From: an uncultured Bacteroidales bacterium
Lineage (GTDB): Bacteria; Bacteroidota; Bacteroidia; Bacteroidales; Paludibacteraceae
Assembly: GCA_902799705.1 (NCBI GenBank)
Contig: CADCBP010000007.1
Coordinates: forward strand, 171,935-235,934
DNA: 64,000 nucleotides
Direction of reading: 5' to 3'
This document shows positions 42,370 to 50,368 of this stretch, piece by piece. A model generated the notes under the pieces. That model searched no databases, was not told the DNA's origin, and saw nothing but the letters and a program-made list of their open reading frames with translations. The translations under genes and the position numbers were made by a program. The stretch's first letter is position 1. Each line of letters starts with the position of its first letter.

Positions 42370-43692
42370 TATTTCTATATAATCTTAGCATTTTTTCTCG
42401 TTATCCTGACCGGTTGCGAGGGTGGCGGAGAGGCCAGTACGCCTTCATCCGTAGCCAAACTGAATTCCTTCTACTTCGCGGCGAACGACTCTTTCCCGGG
42501 TTTGGCGAAGGCGGTCTTCACGATTGAAGAGCGCCTCGACACAGGCTTGATCTGGAACAAAGACTCGATGCTCTACGGGACGCGGTTGGACAGCGTTGTA
42601 CCTCGTTTTGTTTTCGCCGCAACACCGAGCGCCGCATGGCTGAAATTACCTGACACACTATGTGTGTTAAGCGGTTATGACACCCTCGACTTCACCAAAC
42701 AACCTATATATCTGAACATCCGCTCTGCCGACCGCTCAACGCTCAAGACCTACGAGATACGCGCAACCGTACATCAGGCGGACCCCGATCTCTATACATG
42801 GTCCATCCTCACGCCGCAGATATACGAAAGAGACGACAGTGAACAGAAGGTTGTTGAATCCGATGGCTCGTTCGTGCTCATCAAATCCAACGGATTTGCA
42901 TTGCATGCATACGCCTCCGATGACGGCGCCGAGTGGTTCGATTTGGGCGAGCCAACGGGTTTGCCAGCCGGCACGAAAGTACGGCAGATCATCAGCGACG
43001 GCACTACCCTTTTCTACGGTCAGGGTAACATCATCTACACCAGTACGGACGCCATTACGTGGACGGCACAGCCGGTAGCATACCCTATCGTAACCACACT
43101 GCTCTTCTGGAACGACTTGATCTGGGTGCTGGTGGATAACAACGGCTATGAACTGGCGTACTTGCAGAACGGAGAACTGGTGCTGAGCGGAATGAGACCG
43201 GAAGGACAGTTCCCCGTCAGCGATTTCGGTTCCGTAGTCTTCCATAGTGCTTCGCTGCGCGAACGCGCGATGATTATCGGCGGCTATGCCGATAACGGCG
43301 CACCCCTTAATACACGATGGAACCTCGAGTACTCCACCCATCCGCAGCCGAAGGGCCAGTACCGCATCGAGGAGTTCTCTATCGACCGGCCGAGTTTCAC
43401 CCGCCTCACCGGCATCTCCGTCATCTGGTATGACGACCGGCTGATGATGTTCGGCGGTGTGGACGACAAGATGAGTTATTTCGGGCGAGAGATACTCATC
43501 TCTACCGATGAAGGGCTCAACTGGGTGAAAGCGGACTCGACGAAAAACCAACTGCCTGAAGTGTACCGCGCAAGGCAGAAACAGACCGCAATCGTTCGCG
43601 ACGACTATATCTACCTTTTCGGTGGCCAAGATGCGAACATGTCCTATAGCGATGTCTATCGGGGACGACTTAATTCCATCGGGTGGAAGTGA
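42361..43692 (+). CDS. DUF6242-type lipoprotein with Kelch-like repeats
   Basis: 443 aa from ATG 42361; earlier codons lie in the promoter. Lipobox ILTGC with Cys19, so it is a probable outer-membrane-facing lipoprotein. The N-terminal beta domain (SSVAKLNSFYFAANDSFPGL ... KTYEIRATVHQ) and C-terminal propeller-like blades (LWNDLIWVLVDN-type, DDRLMMFGGVDDKMSYF, RDDYIYLFGGQDANMSYSDV) match the DUF6242 architecture of Bacteroidales. Function unknown; Kelch-like blades suggest protein or glycan binding. Confidence 0.8.
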   Translation: MRKYFYIILAFFLVILTGCEGGGEASTPSSVAKLNSFYFAANDSFPGLAKAVFTIEERLDTGLIWNKDSMLYGTRLDSVVPRFVFAATPSAAWLKLPDTLCVLSGYDTLDFTKQPIYLNIRSADRSTLKTYEIRATVHQADPDLYTWSILTPQIYERDDSEQKVVESDGSFVLIKSNGFALHAYASDDGAEWFDLGEPTGLPAGTKVRQIISDGTTLFYGQGNIIYTSTDAITWTAQPVAYPIVTTLLFWNDLIWVLVDNNGYELAYLQNGELVLSGMRPEGQFPVSDFGSVVFHSASLRERAMIIGGYADNGAPLNTRWNLEYSTHPQPKGQYRIEEFSIDRPSFTRLTGISVIWYDDRLMMFGGVDDKMSYFGREILISTDEGLNWVKADSTKNQLPEVYRARQKQTAIVRDDYIYLFGGQDANMSYSDVYRGRLNSIGWK

Positions 43693-43746
43693 AGTTGAAA
43701 GTTTAACGGGAAAGCAAATTTATTAACAAACTAAATATAACACATT

Positions 43747-44997
43747 ATGACTATCAAAGATTTCCAATTCGCCGGCAAGAAGGCGATTGTACGTGTCGAT
43801 TTCAATGTGCCTCTCGATGAGAACGGCAAGATCACAGACGACACACGTATCCGCGGTGCGTTACCGACTCTCAAGCACATTCTCGACGAGGGCGGCGCAC
43901 TTATTATCATGAGCCACATGGGCAAACCCAAAGGCAAAGTACAAGCCAAGTTCAGTCTCAGCCAGATTGTTGACGCAGTAGCAGCTGCGCTCGGTCGTCC
44001 CGTTCAGTTCGCCAAGGACTGCGCTAAAGCACAGGATCAGGCAGCTGCACTCAAACCGGGCGAGGTACTGATGCTGGAGAACCTCCGTTTCTATCCGGAA
44101 GAGGAAGGCAAACCGGTAGGTATCGAAAAAGAAGATCCGGCTTACGAGGCAGCCAAGAAAGAGATGAAGGCGCGTCAGAAAGAGTTTGCCAAGACCCTCG
44201 CTTCTTACGCAGACTGCTATGTGATGGACGCTTTCGGAACGGCTCACCGCAAACATGCGTCAACCGCTGTCATCGCAGACTATTTCGACGCAGATCACAA
44301 GATGTTAGGTTTCCTGATGGAGAAAGAGGTAGCGGCAGTTGACGCCGTCCTCGGCGACATCAAGCGCCCGTTTGTAGCTATCATGGGCGGATCGAAAGTA
44401 AGTTCGAAAATCGGCATCATTGAGAACTTGCTCGGCAAGGTGGACAAACTGATTCTCTGCGGCGGTATGACCTATACGTTTGCCAAGGCTCACGGCGGCG
44501 AAATCGGCGGCTCGATTGTCGAACTCGACAAACTCGATGTAGCATTGGGCGTAGAAGAGTTGGCCAAGAAGAACGGCGTTGAACTCGTTCTCGCTCCGGA
44601 TGCTATCTGCGGCGACAGTTTCAGCAATGACGCCAACCAGAAGATTTTCCCATCGAATGCTATTCCCGAGGGTTGGGAAGGTCTGGATGCCGGTCCGAAG
44701 GCACAAGAGAACTTCCGTAACGCCATCAAGGGCGCCAAGACCATCCTTTGGAACGGACCTGCCGGCGTCTTCGAGTTCGACAACTTCTGCGGCGGCAGCC
44801 GTGCTATCGGCGAGGCTATCGCAGAGGCCACGAAGAACGGTGCGTTCTCGCTCATCGGCGGTGGCGACTCCGTAGCATGCGTAAACAAATTCGGCCTGGC
44901 AGACCAAGTATCGTATATCTCCACGGGCGGAGGCGCTCTCCTCGAAGCCATCGAAGGCAAGATCCTCCCGGGTGTAGCAGCTATTAAAGGGGAGTAA
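43747..44997 (+). CDS. pgk: Phosphoglycerate kinase
   Basis: 416 aa glycolytic enzyme making ATP from 1,3-bisphosphoglycerate. [20 protein letters not shown] with [79 protein letters not shown] and [23 protein letters not shown] are all present. It is a complete single-domain-pair enzyme of normal length, cytoplasmic. No clear TAnnTTTG box is seen in the 54 bp before it. Confidence 0.98.
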   Translation: MTIKDFQFAGKKAIVRVDFNVPLDENGKITDDTRIRGALPTLKHILDEGGALIIMSHMGKPKGKVQAKFSLSQIVDAVAAALGRPVQFAKDCAKAQDQAAALKPGEVLMLENLRFYPEEEGKPVGIEKEDPAYEAAKKEMKARQKEFAKTLASYADCYVMDAFGTAHRKHASTAVIADYFDADHKMLGFLMEKEVAAVDAVLGDIKRPFVAIMGGSKVSSKIGIIENLLGKVDKLILCGGMTYTFAKAHGGEIGGSIVELDKLDVALGVEELAKKNGVELVLAPDAICGDSFSNDANQKIFPSNAIPEGWEGLDAGPKAQENFRNAIKGAKTILWNGPAGVFEFDNFCGGSRAIGEAIAEATKNGAFSLIGGGDSVACVNKFGLADQVSYISTGGGALLEAIEGKILPGVAAIKGE

Positions 44998-45035
44998 AGT
45001 TGAAAGGTGAAAATTTAAAGGTGAAAGTTTAAAGA
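44997..45035. repeat. Intergenic GTTGAAAGGTGAAAA repeat
   Basis: AAGTTGAAAG, GTGAAAATTTAAAG, GTGAAAGTTTAAAG (7-bp sub-period) between pgk and the DUF3127 gene. Confidence 0.8.
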
Positions 45036-45036
45036 A

Positions 45037-45465
45037 ATGGAAGTAGTAGGTAAAATTATTCAAGTGCTGCCTGCACAAGAAGGTATAGGTCGTAACGGCA
45101 ATCCATGGAAGGTTCAGCCGTATGTATTGGAAACGCTTGACCAGTACCCCCGCAAAGTGCATTTTGAAGTGTTCGGAGAGGAACGTATCAAGCAGAACCC
45201 GTGTGATGTAGATCAGTTAGTAACCGTCAGTTTCGATATCGAGAGCCGTGAGTTCAACGGCCGTTGGTACACCTCTATCCGCGCATGGCGCATCCAGCAG
45301 GGTGATACCACGCAGGCTGTAGCGGGCGCAGCACCGGCTGCTGCACCAGTAGCAGCTCCAGCCGCGGCACCGCAACCCGCCGCTGCTCCGGTAGAGGCTG
45401 CGCCGGTGAATATGGATCCGTTTGACGCTTCGGCCGGCGAAGGTACGAGTGACCTGCCCTTCTGA
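45037..45465 (+). CDS. DUF3127 protein (OB-fold, SSB-like tail)
   Basis: 142 aa. The first ~90 residues (VVGKIIQVLPAQEGIGRNG, KVHFEVFGEERI, VSFDIESREFNGRWYTSIRA) form the DUF3127 OB-like fold, related in shape to single-stranded DNA binding proteins. An Ala/Pro-rich low-complexity linker (~100-128) leads to an acidic, hydrophobic tip (SDLPF). That tip mimics the DDxIPF protein-docking tail of SSB. Binding to nucleic acid is inferred only. Its stop overlaps the start of the phosphoesterase by one base. Confidence 0.88.
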   Translation: MEVVGKIIQVLPAQEGIGRNGNPWKVQPYVLETLDQYPRKVHFEVFGEERIKQNPCDVDQLVTVSFDIESREFNGRWYTSIRAWRIQQGDTTQAVAGAAPAAAPVAAPAAAPQPAAAPVEAAPVNMDPFDASAGEGTSDLPF

Positions 45466-46376
45466 TGCGCAAATGGGTTTACATAGTATCAGCATCCATT
45501 CTGTTAGCGGCCGGCGCAGTGATTTGCGCCGTCCGCTGGCAGGCATGGTTCGTCATTCCGGATGAGCCACATTGGACGGGCGACACACTGCAAGTGACAT
45601 TCCGTACCCCGGATTCCGAGAACGACAGTATCTCCACTATTCTGGTGCTCGGCGATATCCACAGCCGTCTTACGCGCGCTGATTACGACACCTTGTCGTC
45701 CCGTGTACCGGAGGCGGATCTTGTGATACAGGTCGGCGACTGGATGGAGCGGGGACAGGAGTATTACCGTCAGATGCTCTTGCGTGAATGGACCAATAGC
45801 GCCTTGAACGGACTGCCCGTCATTGCCTGTCCGGGTAATCACGAGTACACCAAAGGTGTCCACAAAGAATTGTCGCCCGCATGGAGCATGACGTTCATAC
45901 ATCCCTCGAATGGACCGGTAGGTGTTCCGGGCGCAAGTTATTGGCTCGATATCCCTCAGATGCGTATCATCGCGATTGACACCAACCCCCTGACGCACAT
46001 CGTCTATCTGACCCGCACGCTGACATGGCTACGCGAGGCGATGTACAGCGCGGGCGACCGCGCAGTGGTAGTGATCATGCATCACCCCGTATTCTCAACT
46101 GCCAAAGGACGCGTCAATCCCACTATCTACGGCACTTTCCGCTATGCTTTGAGCCAAGCCGACCTGGTGATAGCCGGGCATGACCATTTCTATGCCCGCC
46201 GCACGCCGTTTGTGATGCTTAATACGTCCGGCAAGCCCAAGAAGCCAAAGGCCAAGCCGCACACCGAGATATGCGTCAGCGAGCCGGTGTATGGCGTGCT
46301 TTCCAACCAACTGTTGACAATCCATCGCATGAGCGACGGCATTGCCATCGATTCCGTCTATGTTAAGCACAACTGA
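45465..46376 (+). CDS. Membrane-anchored calcineurin-like metallophosphoesterase
   Basis: 303 aa. An N-terminal signal-anchor helix (VYIVSASILLAAGAVICAV) precedes a complete metallophosphoesterase core: GDIHSRL, GDWMERG, GNHE in ACPGNHEYTKG, IMHHPVFS and GHDHFYARR. These supply the two-metal site. It probably faces the periplasm. The substrate is unknown. It overlaps the DUF3127 gene by one base and the short recO gene by 17 bp, giving a tightly packed operon. Confidence 0.9.
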   Translation: MRKWVYIVSASILLAAGAVICAVRWQAWFVIPDEPHWTGDTLQVTFRTPDSENDSISTILVLGDIHSRLTRADYDTLSSRVPEADLVIQVGDWMERGQEYYRQMLLREWTNSALNGLPVIACPGNHEYTKGVHKELSPAWSMTFIHPSNGPVGVPGASYWLDIPQMRIIAIDTNPLTHIVYLTRTLTWLREAMYSAGDRAVVVIMHHPVFSTAKGRVNPTIYGTFRYALSQADLVIAGHDHFYARRTPFVMLNTSGKPKKPKAKPHTEICVSEPVYGVLSNQLLTIHRMSDGIAIDSVYVKHN

Positions 46377-46932
46377 TGCGATAGTGCTGTCCCTACAGCC
46401 GCATTCGGACAAAGCGCAGGTGCTTCACGCCTACACGCGTACGGGCGGGCGCGTTAATTATATGGTGTACGGTTTAGGGCGCAGACATGCCGTCGGGCTA
46501 TACACCCCTTTCTCCCTTCTTCAGATCACCGCGGACCAGACGCCGTCCAGACCACCGACACTGAAAGAGGCAGTCCCGCTAAGCCCTAATCCTCATATTT
46601 CCGATCCCTACAAAACCGCCATCGCTCTTTTTTTAAGCGAAGTACTCTATCATGTTCTGCGCCATCCGATGACGGACGAACCCATGTTTGACTTCATCGC
46701 GCAAGCGGTGCGGGATTTGGATCAATGCAAAGAGCCGCAGAACTTCCATCTGCAGTTTCTTACCGGATTAGCCGCCAAGTTGGGTTTTGCCATGGAAAAG
46801 GAACCCGTCTTACCGCAGACGCGCAAGGAAAGGCAGGAACAATTAAGGGTACTCTGTTCCTATTTCAAAGAACATGTAGAGACCTGGGAAGCCCCCCGTT
46901 CATTGGAGGTATTAATGGAGGTTTTTGACTAA
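46360..46932 (+). CDS. recO: DNA repair protein RecO, short form
   Basis: 190 aa from ATG 46360. The N-terminal OB fold is clear (TTDAIVLSLQPHSDKAQVLH, GGRVNYMVYGLGR). The helical part (YKTAIALFLSEVLYHVLRHP) and the very C-terminus (CSYFKEHVETWEAPRSLEVL) resemble RecO. The central segment that usually carries the Cys zinc site and the FD-x-x-x-G-x-F stretch is missing, making it ~50 residues shorter than typical Bacteroidetes RecO. It loads RecA on SSB-coated DNA in the RecFOR pathway. Whether the short form is active is unknown. Confidence 0.8.
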   Translation: MLSTTDAIVLSLQPHSDKAQVLHAYTRTGGRVNYMVYGLGRRHAVGLYTPFSLLQITADQTPSRPPTLKEAVPLSPNPHISDPYKTAIALFLSEVLYHVLRHPMTDEPMFDFIAQAVRDLDQCKEPQNFHLQFLTGLAAKLGFAMEKEPVLPQTRKERQEQLRVLCSYFKEHVETWEAPRSLEVLMEVFD

Positions 46933-46966
46933 AATTGCTATCAAAAGTAAAAAAAGTGCATTTTTT

Positions 46967-46998
46967 TTTGGTCATGTCAAAAAAAAGCAGTAATTTTG
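46967..46998 (+). promoter_or_regulatory. Promoter of rpmH-rbfA operon
   Basis: TTTG 46967-46970, 20 bases with the A-tract, TAATTTTG 46991-46998. The leader to rpmH is ~130 nt and could hold autoregulatory structure, but none is obvious. Confidence 0.8.
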
Positions 46999-47134
46999 CA
47001 CGCTTTTTCGCGCACACTCCTCTCACACACGCGCCAAAACTCCGTATAAGCGACAGGTGTTCAAGGGTGCTCGCTCTCCCAAAAAATTAAAATTTTCGGG
47101 GCCTAATAAGAAAATTACTAAATACAATAAGACA

Positions 47135-47293
47135 ATGAAACGTACATTCCAACCTTCCCAACGCAAGCGTCGTAACAAACACGGTTTCCTGGAGAGAATG
47201 ACAACCGCAAACGGTCGTCGTGTACTGGCAGCACGCCGCGCTAAAGGTCGCAAGAAACTGACCGTAGCTGACGAAGGACGCCACAAATTTTAA
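47135..47293 (+). CDS. rpmH: 50S ribosomal protein bL34
   Basis: 52 aa, basic. [20 protein letters not shown] and [17 protein letters not shown] are textbook bL34. The frame is open further upstream but ATG 47135 begins the conserved protein. Its stop overlaps the rbfA start by one base (TAATG). Its partner here is a ribosome maturation factor rather than rnpA. Confidence 0.97.
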   Translation: MKRTFQPSQRKRRNKHGFLERMTTANGRRVLAARRAKGRKKLTVADEGRHKF

Positions 47294-47628
47294 TGGAGTC
47301 AACCAGACAACACAAGATCGCTCGCCTGATACAGAAGGACATGAGCGACATTCTTTTACGGTACGCGCGCACTTTGCATGGGACTCTTATTTCCGTGAGC
47401 GAGGTGCGCGTGTCGCCAGATTTCTCTATTGCGCATATCTATCTGTCTATCTTTCCTCAGGACAAGGTAGCGCAGACGATGACGCTTATTGAGGAGAACA
47501 CGCACCGCTTTCGCGGTGAACTTGGCACACTTGAGCGCCATCAATTGCGTATTATTCCGGAAATAGTCTTCCATTTGGACGAGACGATTGACCGAATGGA
47601 GCGCATTGATGAGTTGCTCCATGGCTAA
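47293..47628 (+). CDS. rbfA: Ribosome-binding factor A
   Basis: 111 aa KH-like protein needed for late 30S maturation. RQHKIARLIQKDMSDILLRY, LISVSEVRVSPDFSIAHIYL and HQLRIIPEIVFHLDETIDRM match RbfA. It is coupled to rpmH upstream (TAATG) and overlaps the permease gene by 8 bp downstream. Confidence 0.95.
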   Translation: MESTRQHKIARLIQKDMSDILLRYARTLHGTLISVSEVRVSPDFSIAHIYLSIFPQDKVAQTMTLIEENTHRFRGELGTLERHQLRIIPEIVFHLDETIDRMERIDELLHG

Positions 47629-48838
47629 TCTCGAATCCCATATTGCCTGGCGGTACCTATTCTCGAAGAAAGGTCATAACGCCATCAATATCGTCACCGG
47701 CATCAGCGCGGCGGCGGTCGCTGTCGTGACAGCAGCGATGATCTGTGTGCTATCCGTAATGAACGGATTCGGTACACTTGTGGAGCAAATGTTCTCGGAG
47801 TTTGACCCTGTTCTGTTAGTCGTTCCGACCGACGGGCACACTTTGCGCACCGATACAGTTCCCATTGCTTCTTTATACGCGCGCGAGGACATCGAGGCCG
47901 TCTCGATGCAACTCGAGCAGACCGCGCTCATTCGCTACAAGGACCATCAAACGCCCGCCCGCGTGATGGGAGTGGACAGTCTTTTTACGCAAACAGCCCA
48001 TATCGACTCCATTATCACCGACGGATTTTATTCGGTATGGGACGGAGCGTTCGACCGCGTAGTAATGGGTAGAGGACTGGCGGCACAGATCGGCATGAAC
48101 GCGCATTTCACCGGTGCCCTGCATCTCTACGCGCCTCAACGCACGGGACGGATCAACATGATGCGCCCTGACCTCTCGCTGCGCCATGAGCATGCATTCA
48201 TCGCCGGCACGTTCGCCGTCAACCAGGTCGATTACGATGACCAGTTGCTGCTCGTATCCCTGCCTCTCGCACAACGGCTCTTTGACTATGATGAATATAC
48301 CGCCAGCGCACTGAGAATAACACCGAAAAGGGCGCAGGACACAGATAGAACACAGACAGAATTAGTCAAGTTGTTAGGTCCCGGATATAAGGTGCTGAAC
48401 CGGTATGAACAGCAGGCGAGTTTCTTCAATATATTGCGGATAGAGAAACTGCTGACTATCCTGCTGTTGGTCTTCATTCTTCTCATCGCGAGTTTCAATA
48501 TCATCGGTTCTCTCTCGATGCTGATCATTGACAAGCGCGAAGACATACAAATCCTTTCGCACCTTGGCGCAGACGAATCAACGATTCGCCGCGTATTCTT
48601 GATTGAAGGATGGTTCATCTCTTCATTGGGTGCACTGACCGGTCTGATTGCCGGTGTACTGCTCTGCCTGGGTCAGCAGTATTTCGGCTGGCTCAAGTTA
48701 GGCAGCGGCGCAGAGTACGTGATATCTGCTTATCCGGTGCAAGTACAGATATGGGACATCGCTTTGGTAGCAGTGATTGTCCTCACGCTGGGTTTCGCAG
48801 CAGCACTTTATCCATCCCGTAAAATCCATATCTCATGA
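47621..48838 (+). CDS. LolC/LolE-type ABC transporter permease (FtsX family)
   Basis: 405 aa from ATG 47621. One N-terminal membrane helix (INIVTGISAAAVAVVTAAMI) precedes a large periplasmic MacB-like domain (~45-265) and three C-terminal helices (KLLTILLLVFILLIASFNII; FISSLGALTGLIAGVLLCLG; IWDIALVAVIVLTLGFAAAL). The N-terminal start ANLESHIAWRYLFSKK is typical of lipoprotein-releasing permeases, which pass lipoproteins from the inner membrane to the carrier LolA. The ATPase LolD is not nearby. It is coupled to its neighbours on both sides. Confidence 0.9.
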   Translation: MANLESHIAWRYLFSKKGHNAINIVTGISAAAVAVVTAAMICVLSVMNGFGTLVEQMFSEFDPVLLVVPTDGHTLRTDTVPIASLYAREDIEAVSMQLEQTALIRYKDHQTPARVMGVDSLFTQTAHIDSIITDGFYSVWDGAFDRVVMGRGLAAQIGMNAHFTGALHLYAPQRTGRINMMRPDLSLRHEHAFIAGTFAVNQVDYDDQLLLVSLPLAQRLFDYDEYTASALRITPKRAQDTDRTQTELVKLLGPGYKVLNRYEQQASFFNILRIEKLLTILLLVFILLIASFNIIGSLSMLIIDKREDIQILSHLGADESTIRRVFLIEGWFISSLGALTGLIAGVLLCLGQQYFGWLKLGSGAEYVISAYPVQVQIWDIALVAVIVLTLGFAAALYPSRKIHIS

Positions 48839-49407
48839 GAAAATTGCTCTATATCGGATTACTTGGGTTGACCGGCATACTCGGATTAACCTCCTGCCGG
48901 CCCTCCACGCCATACGTCTATCGCGGCTTGCCGAAGGAATATATCCTGGCATGGGAAGAGATATACGGTTATGCCTATGACTCGGTATCTTGTCCGGTGG
49001 TAGCGCTAAACCTATACTCAAAAGGTCTGGAACTTGATGCGGACCATCGGATGCGGGGGACAGGGTACAATCTCTATATCTCCGATATCTTCGTTCCGGA
49101 GAGTCACGGCAAAGATACCTTGCGGCTGGTAGCCGGAAAATATCACAGCGAGCGTACGGGTCTTCCCTTCACTTTTCTGCCCGGTAAAGACTGGGACGGT
49201 CAACCGACGGGCATGTATGTGCTATATGTTGAGGATGGCAAGTTGCAGTCTATCCAGATGCTGGATTCCGGATATATCGTGGTCAAGGACACTACGTCTG
49301 TCATGAAAGATCTTGAGTTCACACTCTATTATCGAAACGCATATAGTTCCCGCGTCACATACAAACCGCATTTCCAAGGCGTCCTTTATCCATGGGAAAA
49401 ACGATAA
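48835..49407 (+). CDS. Hypothetical lipoprotein
   Basis: 190 aa. Signal peptide with lipobox GLTSC (Cys21), so membrane-anchored. The mature part is beta-rich with no family I recognise (NLYISDIFVPESHGKDTLRL, YVLYVEDGKLQSIQMLDSG). The start overlaps the permease stop by 4 bp (ATGA) and the end overlaps xerD by 16 bp. A cargo or accessory role for the lipoprotein-release permease is conceivable but not shown. Confidence 0.8.
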   Translation: MRKLLYIGLLGLTGILGLTSCRPSTPYVYRGLPKEYILAWEEIYGYAYDSVSCPVVALNLYSKGLELDADHRMRGTGYNLYISDIFVPESHGKDTLRLVAGKYHSERTGLPFTFLPGKDWDGQPTGMYVLYVEDGKLQSIQMLDSGYIVVKDTTSVMKDLEFTLYYRNAYSSRVTYKPHFQGVLYPWEKR

Positions 49408-50315
49408 CATCAGACTCAGAACTACTGCGCGAATACCACACCTGGTTGCGTCTGGAGCGCGGATACTCACCGAACACCATCGAGGGCTACGAGACGGACC
49501 TCGACAAGTTACGTGCGTACGGAAAGAAACACGAGGTGGATATCGTGCATCTTACGTTTGACGAACTGCAGGATTTTGTTTTCGAGCAATTCAAAGAGGT
49601 CCGGTCAGAAGCCACTCAGGCGCGCATTCTGGCGGGAATCCATTCGTGGTTCCGCTTTCTGCTCTACAAAGACTATATCGACCAAGACCCTTCCGAACTG
49701 TTAGAAGGTCCGCGCAAATCCAAACATCTGCCTACGGTGCTCTCGCTGGACGAGGTGAACCGCATGATGGCGGCAATTGACCTGAGCAGCAACGAGGGTC
49801 ACCGCAACCGCGCGATGATGGAGATGCTCTACGGCAGCGGACTGCGCGTGAGTGAACTGGTCAATCTGCAGTTGAGCAAGATTTACCTTCACGAGCACTA
49901 TATGCTCATTGAGGGGAAAGGGTCGAAGCAACGCCTCGTGCCGCTCTCGCCGGTAGCTGAAGAATGGTTCGGATACTGGATGCAGGACCGTGCCGGCTGG
50001 CCGCTCAAGCCCGAATCCAAAGATATCGCGTTCGTGAACCGCTACGGCCGCCCTATGACCCGCGCCATGGTTTTCACCATCGTGCGTCGTCTCTGTGCAG
50101 AAGCGGGCATCACCAAGACCGTCAGTCCGCATACCTTGCGCCATTCATTTGCCACCCATCTGCTACAGAACGGCGCAGACCTGCGCGTCATACAACAACT
50201 GCTCGGGCACGAAGACCTCGCTACCACAGAGATATACACGCATATCGACGTGCAAGACCTGCGCAAAGCGATTCTTCAATGCCACCCAGCAAATAAGGTG
50301 AAAGATGAAAGGTGA
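49392..50315 (+). CDS. xerD: Tyrosine recombinase XerD
   Basis: 307 aa. The SAM-like N-terminal domain (~5-95) is followed by the catalytic domain. All catalytic residues are visible: Arg152 (SGLRVSEL), Lys176 (EGKGSKQR), His247 and Arg250 (HTLRHSFATHLL), His273 (LLGHEDL) and Tyr282 (TEIYTHI). It resolves chromosome dimers at dif together with XerC. The last codons (VKDER) run into the GTGAAAG repeat. It is a housekeeping chromosomal enzyme rather than a mobile-element integrase. Confidence 0.95.
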   Translation: MGKTITSDSELLREYHTWLRLERGYSPNTIEGYETDLDKLRAYGKKHEVDIVHLTFDELQDFVFEQFKEVRSEATQARILAGIHSWFRFLLYKDYIDQDPSELLEGPRKSKHLPTVLSLDEVNRMMAAIDLSSNEGHRNRAMMEMLYGSGLRVSELVNLQLSKIYLHEHYMLIEGKGSKQRLVPLSPVAEEWFGYWMQDRAGWPLKPESKDIAFVNRYGRPMTRAMVFTIVRRLCAEAGITKTVSPHTLRHSFATHLLQNGADLRVIQQLLGHEDLATTEIYTHIDVQDLRKAILQCHPANKVKDER

Positions 50316-50368
50316 AAGGTGAAAGGTGAAAGATGAAAGATGAAAGGTGAAAGGTGAAAGATGAAAGG
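50297..50368. repeat. Longest GTGAAAG/ATGAAAG repeat array
   Basis: About ten 7-bp units (GGTGAAA or GATGAAA) overlapping the xerD stop and running into the start codon of the DUF5686 gene, whose ATG is itself one repeat unit. Confidence 0.92.

Noticed and set aside
49392-50315. Integrase of a mobile element for the accessory island
   Set aside because: The protein is a typical housekeeping XerD in a conserved-looking operon 14 kb from the island.
50297-50368. CRISPR array
   Set aside because: Units are 7 bp with no spacers; it is a simple tandem repeat. No CRISPR-like array or cas gene was seen in the window.
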